Virus record (IMG/VR): IMGVR_UViG_3300009001_000104 | Coordinates: 1-22,241 of that record | DNA from: a virus | Strand: one strand, 5' to 3' | DNA length: 22,241 nt | Shown: piece by piece, positions 12,786 through 18,561 of the stretch | How the letters are laid out: each line of letters opens with the position of its first letter | How positions within the stretch are numbered: position 1 is the first letter of the stretch | Position numbers and translations under genes: made by a program | The notes under the pieces: model-generated | Databases searched by the model: none | The model's input: the letters and a program-made list of their open reading frames with translations, nothing else | Told to the model about the DNA's origin: nothing

Positions 12786-12819
12786 TTGAACAATGTATGA
12801 GTTGGAGGTAGTGATTTGT

Positions 12820-13008
12820 ATGAACATTTTAAAACTAATGAATAAACCTAGACATGAAATGACTGATGAGGAAGTTGAATTTATATGCAAAGCATTTGAT
12901 ATATTAGCTAAGAATGGCACAGATTTTGTAGAAGTATTAAAATCTGAACAAGGCATTGAAAATTTAGTAAATGAATTACAAAAAGCATCAGACAAAGGAG
13001 TTCACTAA
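12820..13008 (+). CDS. Small acidic helical early protein (62 aa)
   Basis: Translation probably starts at ATG 12820, 11 bases after TTGGAGG; a longer in-frame version from ATG 12793 would place that site inside the gene. The 62-residue product (MNILKLMNKPRHEMTDEEVE..) is acidic and mostly helical with a repeating hydrophobic pattern. No family is recognised. It restarts the rightward block after the terminator and the pqqA gene; I see no strong forward promoter, so read-through or a weak promoter must serve it. Confidence 0.6.
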   Translation: MNILKLMNKPRHEMTDEEVEFICKAFDILAKNGTDFVEVLKSEQGIENLVNELQKASDKGVH

Positions 13009-13223
13009 TGAAATGTATTATTGCAATAGGAAGCTATACGGTGGTAATATTAAGCATGTGTTTTTATGGTTATGTTTATATGAATACCGATAAACACAAT
13101 TATGAATGTAGCAAAGGAAAACTATTTAAAAGCGCTACACCTGATAGTTATGTTTTTATAAAGACATCAAGTGAGTGTTTTGATGCTAGAGACAAACCTT
13201 TAATTAAGGAGATAAAAAAATGA
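13008..13223 (+). CDS. Small membrane protein (71 aa)
   Basis: The 71-residue protein has one N-terminal membrane segment, CIIAIGSYTVVILSMCFYGYVY, followed by a short external or periplasmic region with Cys at 34 and 57 that could form a disulfide. The ribosome site is AAGGAG. It overlaps both neighbours by 1 and 4 bases. A role in the host envelope during early infection is possible, but this is inferred only from topology. Confidence 0.62.
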   Translation: MKCIIAIGSYTVVILSMCFYGYVYMNTDKHNYECSKGKLFKSATPDSYVFIKTSSECFDARDKPLIKEIKK

Positions 13224-13498
13224 ATAATTTTAAAGCACAAAAATTAGTTGGACAATATTTTCACACTTATAAATATGACAATGAAACTAATCAATTAGAA
13301 ATAGAAAATCAAGGGTGTGTTGACGGAAAAGTAACTGACGAATATTACATTTGCCAGATATTTAGTTTTATTGATGGAAGCGAAACTAACAGCAAGTTAG
13401 TTCACATAAAAGATATGAAAGATTGGAGATTTTATAAAACAAATACACTTATGAACGAAAAATTAGATAGATTGGTTAATTGTAAGGAGGCAGCATGA
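13220..13498 (+). CDS. Small protein with possible SH3-like/beta barrel (92 aa)
   Basis: The 92-residue protein begins NNFKAQKLVGQYFHTYKYDN and runs as alternating beta-like strands, IENQGCVDGKVTDEYYICQIFSFIDG, then a DMKDWRFYKTN end. I know such small proteins from phages without function. A ribosome site AAGGAGATAAAA lies before the ATG; 4-base overlap with the next gene (ATGA). Confidence 0.62.
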   Translation: MNNFKAQKLVGQYFHTYKYDNETNQLEIENQGCVDGKVTDEYYICQIFSFIDGSETNSKLVHIKDMKDWRFYKTNTLMNEKLDRLVNCKEAA

Positions 13499-13791
13499 GT
13501 GACAAAATAAACCCTGATCATTATAAGCACGGGGGTATTGAAACAATAGAATACATCCGAGCTAAAATGCAAAGAGAAGAGTATTATGGATATTTAAAGG
13601 GTAACGCTATTAAATACATAAGCCGAGAAGGTCTAAAGTCTGACAAAATTATGGACAAGATTGAAGATCTTAAAAAAGCTAATTGGTATATAGAAGCTAT
13701 GGTTGAATTTCACAAATCTGAACTAGCAGTATTAGAGGCAAAGATTAAAGAAGATGAGTGGATAGAGGATGCCTTAGTAGATGAAAACTAA
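13495..13791 (+). CDS. DUF3310 family protein (98 aa)
   Basis: INPDHYKHGGIETIEYI at residues 5-21, GYLKGNAIKYISREGLK at 32-48 and IEDLKKANWYIEAM at 57-70 fit the DUF3310 domain found in many phages and related to a T7 protein. The role is not settled; it is often placed near nucleotide metabolism and replication genes. The Lys-rich C-terminal helix adds a coil. An AAGGAGGCAGC site lies before the ATG. Confidence 0.85.
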   Translation: MSDKINPDHYKHGGIETIEYIRAKMQREEYYGYLKGNAIKYISREGLKSDKIMDKIEDLKKANWYIEAMVEFHKSELAVLEAKIKEDEWIEDALVDEN

Positions 13792-13957
13792 AACTTTAAA
13801 TATTGGAATCAAACCTTTTCTGTGCCACAAGTGTGGGCAACCTGCTATGTTTTTTGATTTAGACAAAAAATGGTATTGTGGCATGGTATCAGGTTTTGGT
13901 GTTATGAATTCTAAAGGATATTGTAAAAATGACAAAAAAGAAAAAGATTCAGGTTGA
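13781..13957 (+). CDS. Zinc-ribbon-like small protein (58 aa)
   Basis: A 58-codon frame from ATG 13781, overlapping the DUF3310 gene by 11 bases. The N-terminal half has CHKCGQPAM at 15-23 and a matching Cys in KWYCG around 33 and GYCKND near 48, so a CxxC...C...C metal site is likely. Small zinc ribbons of this kind are common in phage accessory regions. No specific function is seen. Confidence 0.6.
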   Translation: MKTKTLNIGIKPFLCHKCGQPAMFFDLDKKWYCGMVSGFGVMNSKGYCKNDKKEKDSG

Positions 13958-14093
13958 TTATTTTAATATTATTGATGATGGTTGGCATAAAAGATATAGC
14001 ATAACTTTTACCCCTAACGGTAATAAGTTAAACTATCAAATTATGAATGAGCAGACCACACGCATAGCACATAAAGGGGAATATGATGGATAG
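13929..14093 (+). CDS. Small basic protein (54 aa)
   Basis: A 54-codon frame, MTKKKKIQVDYFNIIDDGWH.. to EYDG, overlapping the previous gene by 29 bases. It looks like a single beta-sheet domain (HKRYSITFTPNGNKLNYQI). There is no strong ribosome site in front, so it is probably translated by coupling. Function unknown. Confidence 0.5.
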   Translation: MTKKKKIQVDYFNIIDDGWHKRYSITFTPNGNKLNYQIMNEQTTRIAHKGEYDG

Positions 14094-14112
14094 AAACATA
14101 TTTCATGTATGA
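14083..14112 (+). promoter_or_regulatory. Nine-codon leader ORF before the nuclease gene
   Basis: After AAAGGGGAAT, two ATG codons open a 9-codon frame reading MMDRNIFHV and ending TGA at 14110-14112. This stop overlaps the nuclease start as ATGA, while the nuclease start itself has no ribosome site in its upstream AT-rich bases. Ribosomes probably reach the nuclease by terminating and restarting here. Confidence 0.45.
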
Positions 14113-14552
14113 TGACTAAAGAAAATACATTTCAAGAAGATTTATCTATTGGTTTAAAAATAGAAACACAAGTCTTAGATATTATTAGAAAGAAATATTC
14201 TTCTGCAAGTATTATTAATAAGTACAAAGGATATGATATTTGGATACCAGAAATACAAAAAGGTGTTGAGGTTAAGTATGATGGTAAAAGTAAATATACT
14301 GGTAATATTGTTATTGAAATTGAAATGTATAATAAGCCATCTGCTTTACTTACAAGCGAAGCAGACATTTGGGTTTTTTATGATGGCAATGAATTTATAT
14401 GCATAGAAAAAAAATACATTTACTATGCAATATTTATGGCTAAATTAACTTATGTAGAGTTTGTTGGCAAAGGTGATAGTGTATCTAAAAAAGCCTTTTT
14501 AATAAAAAAAGAAGATTTATTTAAATATGGTAAACAACTTGATTTGATTTAA
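14109..14552 (+). CDS. PD-(D/E)XK superfamily nuclease (147 aa)
   Basis: The 147-residue protein has a typical PD-(D/E)XK core: helix with E19, then KGYDIWIPEIQ (D43) and KGVEVKYD (E54 and K56), followed by IVIEIEMY and a beta-strand IWVFYDGNEFICIE. This is the layout of restriction-type and Holliday-junction-resolvase-like enzymes. It is the last gene of the early block, which fits host-DNA degradation or replication-junction cleavage. A specific role is not shown. The gene starts within a 9-codon leader frame and has no own ribosome site. Confidence 0.72.
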   Translation: MMTKENTFQEDLSIGLKIETQVLDIIRKKYSSASIINKYKGYDIWIPEIQKGVEVKYDGKSKYTGNIVIEIEMYNKPSALLTSEADIWVFYDGNEFICIEKKYIYYAIFMAKLTYVEFVGKGDSVSKKAFLIKKEDLFKYGKQLDLI

Positions 14553-14626
14553 GAATTAATATTAAACAAAAGAAGTATAAACAAAAAAGAGAAAATAAAA
14601 CTAAACTAACTCCATAAATTATATCT
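14553..14626. other. Convergent AT-rich intergenic gap
   Basis: These 74 bases separate the ends of the rightward early block and the leftward late block. They are made mostly of A/T, with A-rich runs and no clear hairpin plus T-run in either direction, so I cannot point to a terminator although one would be expected. Confidence 0.5.
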
Positions 14627-14788
14627 TTAATCATCTAAATCAGGTCTGTTACAATAAATAGAATCTACAATCAGCTCAACATCTGATCCATCATCAAAAT
14701 AAATTACCATTGTATCTTCCCCAAAAACAACATCTACAGCTTCAATCATTTTGCCTGTTATGTGTTCGGCAATTTCTTGAATGTCCAT
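14627..14788 (-). CDS. Small late protein (53 aa)
   Basis: I choose ATG 14788, preceded by AAAGGGGAAAGTT, over a longer open frame from 14911 that overlaps the exonuclease gene. The 53-residue product has IQEIAEHITGKMIEAVDVVF, then TMVIYFDDGSDVELIV and an acidic end. It looks like a small beta-hairpin protein. It is the last gene of the right late block and converges on the nuclease gene with a 74-base AT-rich gap. Confidence 0.62.
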   Translation of the reverse strand: MDIQEIAEHITGKMIEAVDVVFGEDTMVIYFDDGSDVELIVDSIYCNRPDLDD

Positions 14789-14799
14789 AACTTTCCCCT

Positions 14800-15540
14800 T
14801 TAAATGCTGATATTTGAGCCTGAATTTTTGACCTGTTGCGCTTTGTTGCTCCTTGACCATCTTCCGCAGCTTTGACATTGGTAACGCTGAAAAACGTATT
14901 TTGTATTGCAAACTGTTCCCCTCTTATGCAAATTATGTTTACCACAACTAGGGCATACTCTTTCCAGTGTGTATTCATTATGATTCGGATGTGGCTTAAT
15001 CCATCCTAACATTTTTTCATAAACTTTTTCTAATATAACAACATCATTCTTGTTATATTTTTTCATAATTTTCCATGCAGACTTATCTTTAGCCATACAT
15101 TTAACCCATAACTCAAAACCTTCATGATGAGTTTTTTGTCCTACTCCGAGTGCTTGTGCAACATAATCTAACTTGTTACTAGGGAATCTAAATTTTGATC
15201 TAGAAGTTCTTAATAAATCTATTTCTTTGTATGGTGATGGTGGGTTCATCCCATGTAATAAAAATTCTTTATTGAGTGTAGGTATATCAAACTTACTGCC
15301 ATTATAATGGATAACTGCATCACACTCATCTAGAAGTTTATGTATTTGCTTGATCATATTTTTATGAGTGTTTTCCATAATAGAATCAAACATAACTTCT
15401 TTTTTGCCAAGCCACTTAGCTGCCCAACACATAGTGTAACTTGTTTCAATTAATTGGTTTATACCTATATTTTGATCATATGTCCCAAAACAGTACGCAC
15501 TATTTGGGGACGTTTCAATGTCAATTAGCAGTATCTTCAT
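14800..15540 (-). CDS. DEDD-type 3'-5' exonuclease with C-terminal zinc ribbon (246 aa)
   Basis: The N-terminal 180 residues form a DnaQ-like exonuclease: DIET at 7-10 (D7, E9), HYNGSKFDIP at 78-87 (D85) and YNKND at 162-166 (Y162, D166), i.e. the ExoI, II and III motifs of the DEDDy class. The C-terminus carries CPSCG at 196-200 and CQSCG at 222-226, a zinc ribbon. Such proteins may proofread or trim DNA with a phage polymerase, but none is encoded in the window. It lies in the late lysis block, 13 bases after the endolysin gene, away from the replication genes. A looser palindrome GTATACTAAAGTATG overlaps its start codon; no strong ribosome site precedes it. Confidence 0.85.
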   Translation of the reverse strand: MKILLIDIETSPNSAYCFGTYDQNIGINQLIETSYTMCWAAKWLGKKEVMFDSIMENTHKNMIKQIHKLLDECDAVIHYNGSKFDIPTLNKEFLLHGMNPPSPYKEIDLLRTSRSKFRFPSNKLDYVAQALGVGQKTHHEGFELWVKCMAKDKSAWKIMKKYNKNDVVILEKVYEKMLGWIKPHPNHNEYTLERVCPSCGKHNLHKRGTVCNTKYVFQRYQCQSCGRWSRSNKAQQVKNSGSNISI

Positions 15541-15553
15541 ACTTTAGTATACA

Positions 15554-15988
15554 TTAACTATATAAAAATGTTCCATTTTTATTAATAATTAACGCTTGTT
15601 TTCTAGGAGTTTCACCACTCTCTGCGAAAGATATATGAACCCATTGATTATACTCATTAATAACTTGGTCATAGCAAATATCACTATCAACAATGGCAGC
15701 GACAGCACTATTAATATTATGGTCGCCACTAGGTCTGAGGTCTGCAGCCAGCCCTTTGACATGAGCAGATGTGGGTTTAGACTTGAGTATATTGTTAAGC
15801 TCAATGCAGCGATAACCACTACTAATATAGAGAGGTGTGCCGAGTAACTTTCTAACATCTTGTAATCCTTCCGCTAATATCATTATGTTATCCATTAGCT
15901 GTTCTGGTACTTTATTATCTATGCCTAGCCTTGTTGCTGTTTCGCTAAACTCTAATTCTTCTAAAGTAAAGTTTGGTGTCAACCTCAC
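15554..15988 (-). CDS. Peptidase M15 endolysin (144 aa)
   Basis: A D-Ala-D-Ala/L-Ala-D-Glu type metallopeptidase of the M15_3 family, cutting peptidoglycan cross-links for lysis. Zinc ligands are visible: SAHVKGLAAD with H76 and D83, and WVHISF with H118; E112 is a likely general base. The N-terminal FTLEELEFSETA is typical. The protein has no signal peptide, so it needs a holin. The gene's start overlaps the end of the holin gene by 4 bases. Confidence 0.92.
   Translation of the reverse strand: MRLTPNFTLEELEFSETATRLGIDNKVPEQLMDNIMILAEGLQDVRKLLGTPLYISSGYRCIELNNILKSKPTSAHVKGLAADLRPSGDHNINSAVAAIVDSDICYDQVINEYNQWVHISFAESGETPRKQALIINKNGTFLYS
15589..15858 (-). CDS. Possible membrane ORF nested in the endolysin gene (89 aa)
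   Basis: In another frame inside the endolysin gene an 89-codon ORF starts at ATG 15858, 8 bases after GGAAGGA. It has two very hydrophobic stretches (HLSILVVVIAALSLTIYSS near 8-26 and VATIILIVLSLPLLIVIFAM near 44-63) and a basic tail KLLENKR. This is the form of a small holin or antiholin. AT-rich genes can give hydrophobic frames by chance when shifted, so I rate it low in spite of the good ribosome site. Confidence 0.27.
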   Translation of the reverse strand: MLESYSAHLSILVVVIAALSLTIYSSLNPHLLMSKGWLQTSDLVATIILIVLSLPLLIVIFAMTKLLMSIINGFIYLSQRVVKLLENKR

Positions 15989-16377
15989 TTAGAAATACCT
16001 TTTAACTTTTCAAAAGTTCTTAACCCTGCCATACCTAACATTGCAAAAGTAAGTTCTAATAAAATGTCATGGTCTATTGTGGGGACAGGACTTGTTACCC
16101 CATCTAAGCCATCAACATAAACTACAAGAGGATGCCCGACAAATAACCAGAATATACCTATGGCACAACTCCAACCAATCATAGGTCTCCAACCAGCAAC
16201 AAAGACTGAGCGGTGTTCTGCTTCTGCTTTATTAACTTCTAGCTGTGCAAGATTAAGTTGATTTGCATTTTGAATAAGAGTTTTTTCTATTTCTTGTTTT
16301 GCTTTTTCTGCACCGTTTTTATCAGGAATAACTCTATCAAGTACAGTTCCGATTAAAGGTAAAATTGCTTGTAACAT
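15985..16377 (-). CDS. 3TM-type holin (130 aa)
   Basis: ATG 16377, preceded by GGTGGTGAT, gives 130 residues; an earlier TTG at 16419 would overlap the upstream small gene. The protein begins MLQAILPLIGTVLDRVIPD (amphipathic first segment), has a charged coiled-coil part KAKQEIEKTLIQNANQL, then two clear membrane segments, MIGWSCAIGIFWLFVGHPLV and ILLELTFAMLGMAGL. The RPMIGWSCA motif fits the 3TM holin group (GTA holin-like). It opens the inner membrane for the following M15 endolysin. Confidence 0.82.
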   Translation of the reverse strand: MLQAILPLIGTVLDRVIPDKNGAEKAKQEIEKTLIQNANQLNLAQLEVNKAEAEHRSVFVAGWRPMIGWSCAIGIFWLFVGHPLVVYVDGLDGVTSPVPTIDHDILLELTFAMLGMAGLRTFEKLKGISK

Positions 16378-16378
16378 A

Positions 16379-16480
16379 TCACCACCAAAAATAATGACAG
16401 TTCCATTTAGGAACTTCAATTAACATAAATAAAAGAATTGAGAGGAATCCGTATAAGAACCCCTCCCAAAATGAATTCAT
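16379..16480 (-). CDS. Tiny membrane protein of the lysis block (33 aa)
   Basis: A 33-codon frame MNSFWEGFLYGFLSILLFM.. ending CHYFWW. It has one membrane segment (FLYGFLSILLFMLIEV). Its TGA stop lies one base before the holin start and its ATG lies one base after the stop of the Trp-rich ORF, so coupling is likely. It could modulate holin or be a spanin-like accessory; no proof. Confidence 0.55.
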   Translation of the reverse strand: MNSFWEGFLYGFLSILLFMLIEVPKWNCHYFWW

Positions 16481-16481
16481 T

Positions 16482-16595
16482 CTAATATCGACCTGTGAAG
16501 CCATCCCATAGGTTATGCCAATGGTGACTTACCCATTTATCCCATACCCATGTCCAAACAGCTAATGCGACCCAATGTTGCCAATCCCATTCCAT
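16482..16595 (-). CDS. Trp-rich tiny protein (37 aa)
   Basis: A 37-codon frame with an excellent AAGGAGTTAAAT ribosome site. Nine of 37 residues are Trp (MEWDWQHWVALAVWTWVWDKW, followed by HHWHNLW). The middle could lie in or on the membrane. It is between single-membrane-segment peptides of the lysis block, so a lysis or membrane role is possible. I know no family. Confidence 0.58.
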   Translation of the reverse strand: MEWDWQHWVALAVWTWVWDKWVSHHWHNLWDGFTGRY

Positions 16596-16605
16596 ATTTA
16601 ACTCC

Positions 16606-16680
16606 TTAATAGTTAAAACCAATAAGTACACATAAAATAATGTATACCGCTACAAATATCCATAACCCTATCTCTTTCAT
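16606..16680 (-). CDS. Tiny single-pass membrane peptide (24 aa)
   Basis: A 24-codon frame, MKEIGLWIFVAVYIILCVLI.., overlapping the stop of the upstream gene as ATGA. Nearly the whole peptide is one membrane helix. It belongs to the coupled lysis-block string. No known family; the overlap is the main support. Confidence 0.5.
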   Translation of the reverse strand: MKEIGLWIFVAVYIILCVLIGFNY

Positions 16681-16850
16681 AAGTGTATATTGGATATAAT
16701 CACAGCAATAGCAATAGTGCCAAAGCCACCTAATGCTCCCCAAATGAGTTTATTAAGCATAACTTCAATCCTATCCAGTCGCTTGTGAATTGTTGCATAT
16801 CTTTCAGCACATAGCTTTTCATGTGCCACTAGTTCTTCGTGTGGTGTCAT
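16677..16850 (-). CDS. XhlA-like / holin-associated membrane protein (57 aa)
   Basis: A 57-codon frame that starts at ATG 16850 with a coiled-coil-like head (HEELVAHEKLCAERYATIHK, RLDRIEVMLNKLIWG) and ends with one membrane segment, GALGGFGTIAIAVIISNI. A coiled-coil followed by one C-terminal membrane helix resembles the XhlA/hemolysin family of phage lysis helpers. It lies 7 bases after the large internal protein gene and starts the lysis string. Confidence 0.65.
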   Translation of the reverse strand: MTPHEELVAHEKLCAERYATIHKRLDRIEVMLNKLIWGALGGFGTIAIAVIISNIHL

Positions 16851-16857
16851 AATTGCC

Positions 16858-18561
16858 CTATCTTGTATATAATAAATTTTTAATATCTAAATCGTTTAAA
16901 TCTGTTATAGGACTTAAACCATATCTACCAACGCCTGATAAGGCTTTATAACCTGGTTGTAATAAAGGATCAACATATCTAGATGCTGTACCTAAATTTA
17001 ATGCAGATCTTCCAACAAGTTGCGGTGATGCTGAAGAGAGTAAACCTGCTCCCAAAGTTCCTGTAACTGGTAATTGTAATAAATCAGATGCAATTGGAGT
17101 TTCTAACATAGTATTTAATGTTTCTACAATGACAGGCGACATAGTAACTGCCGTTACACCAGTTGTTTTTGCTGAATTTAAATTAAATGGATCTTTTGTT
17201 TCTAATGCTGCAATTTGAGGAATAATTTCTTTATCTAATTTATCTAAAGCACCAGATAAAATTTGATTTTTTACATTACCTCTTGCCGTGTCTTGAACTA
17301 AATTTCTTAAATTATTAATTTGTGTTGCGGGTCTAATCCTGCCTTGTTTCATATTACCAATATTAACATTAATATCATCTAATACTTTGTACATTTCTGT
17401 ATAATTTGATAATAATCCTTCTACTCTAGGATCAAGCATTTTTAATTCATTATCAATTAAATTACTTGCCTGTTGTATATTATTAAATAATTTAGGCTCA
17501 TCTAACTTATTGATTTCTAACTTCATGTCATACAATGACGAAGCATCAGACAAGTTTCCAGGCTTTTTGTATCTATTAACAATCTCTTCAAAATCATCAA
17601 ATTGTTTTAGAACCTCTTTGTTTCCTCTGGCAGTTGATCTTTGAAGATCTAAATTGCCTAGTATTCTGTCATGTACTCTTCCTACGGTATCTACCCCAAG
17701 ACTGTTTGAACTAACATCATTGAGATAGTCAGTAAACTCTGCCTGAACACCTTTTTTATATTGAGAAAGTTGTTTTTGTAAATTAGTGACAATATCTAAT
17801 TCGCTCGTTTTTCCTTCCATTACTTTACGAGCTGCTTTCTCTGCATCACTTTGACCTGTAATTTTACTTGTTCTTCCTGCTTGATATAATGCATTTATTG
17901 CATTGTTTGGAACACCAGACATTGCAGATGAAACACCTTTTACGGCAGATGCTGTAGGTTTGACAACCCAATTAATAGGTTCACCATAAGTGGACACTTT
18001 ACCTGATACAGATGCAATCTTTCCAGTTTTGGTTGCAAGTTTGATAACACCACCAATACCAGCAACATCACTTGCAAAGCCAACTGGATCAGTTCTAATG
18101 GTGTTCATAAGCGCTTCTTGACTACCATAGCGATTAATATAAAAGTCTTTAACTGCTTTAAACGCCAATAGATCTTGTGATTGTTCTATATCTTCAGGAC
18201 TCATTCCTTGCTCAAAAACTTTTTGATAATACCCATCTTTTTTATAATATTCTTGACCACCTTTATATACTGAATGTAATCCTTTTGCAGTTAATATTGG
18301 ATGTCTTATAGGGTAAGTTACATCTTCAAAGTAAGTTGCTAGACTTCCACCAAAGTTACCTGCTGTATCTAATACATAATCCCATGCATCACCTTCAAAT
18401 TTATTAGGATTAAATGGATCACCTAATTTTATTTTTTCCCCACCGTCAAGTTTTTCTTGTTGTGGTTTTGGTACACTAGCATATGGATCAACAGGCTCAC
18501 CAAGTTTAATTTGATTAGGTTTAACTTCTATTTCAGGAATTGTGCTTTCAAGTGTTGCCAT
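16858..18561 (-). CDS. Probable internal/ejection virion protein (567 aa)
   Basis: A 567-residue protein without a known enzyme motif. The N-terminus is polar with two short repeats (IKLGEPVDPY and IKLGDPFNPN near 18-58), followed by a long helical middle with heptad-like patterns (around 240-440) and a hydrophobic small-residue C-terminal region with TLGAGLLSSASPQLVG. Such helical, Ala/Gly-rich long proteins in podoviruses are usually packaged inside the head and injected with DNA. Its neighbours, a 549-residue Gln-rich protein and Gly-rich proteins, fit an ejection module. This is position and composition inference. Confidence 0.7.
   Translation of the reverse strand: MATLESTIPEIEVKPNQIKLGEPVDPYASVPKPQQEKLDGGEKIKLGDPFNPNKFEGDAWDYVLDTAGNFGGSLATYFEDVTYPIRHPILTAKGLHSVYKGGQEYYKKDGYYQKVFEQGMSPEDIEQSQDLLAFKAVKDFYINRYGSQEALMNTIRTDPVGFASDVAGIGGVIKLATKTGKIASVSGKVSTYGEPINWVVKPTASAVKGVSSAMSGVPNNAINALYQAGRTSKITGQSDAEKAARKVMEGKTSELDIVTNLQKQLSQYKKGVQAEFTDYLNDVSSNSLGVDTVGRVHDRILGNLDLQRSTARGNKEVLKQFDDFEEIVNRYKKPGNLSDASSLYDMKLEINKLDEPKLFNNIQQASNLIDNELKMLDPRVEGLLSNYTEMYKVLDDINVNIGNMKQGRIRPATQINNLRNLVQDTARGNVKNQILSGALDKLDKEIIPQIAALETKDPFNLNSAKTTGVTAVTMSPVIVETLNTMLETPIASDLLQLPVTGTLGAGLLSSASPQLVGRSALNLGTASRYVDPLLQPGYKALSGVGRYGLSPITDLNDLDIKNLLYTR

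Noticed and set aside
12793-12819. Longer start for the 12820 gene (ATG 12793)
   Set aside because: The TTGGAGG ribosome site lies after this start, so the downstream ATG at 12820 is more likely.
14627-14911. 94-codon version of the 53-residue gene (ATG 14911)
   Set aside because: The extra 41 residues overlap the exonuclease zinc-ribbon coding end, and the AAAGGGG ribosome site lies just before ATG 14788.
14742-14978. 78-codon minus-strand frame within the exonuclease gene
   Set aside because: Shifted frame with no motif and no good ribosome site, low compositional likeness to the neighbouring genes.
16378-16419. Longer holin from TTG 16419
   Set aside because: It would overlap the 33-residue ORF in another frame; ATG 16377 has its own GGTGGTGAT site.
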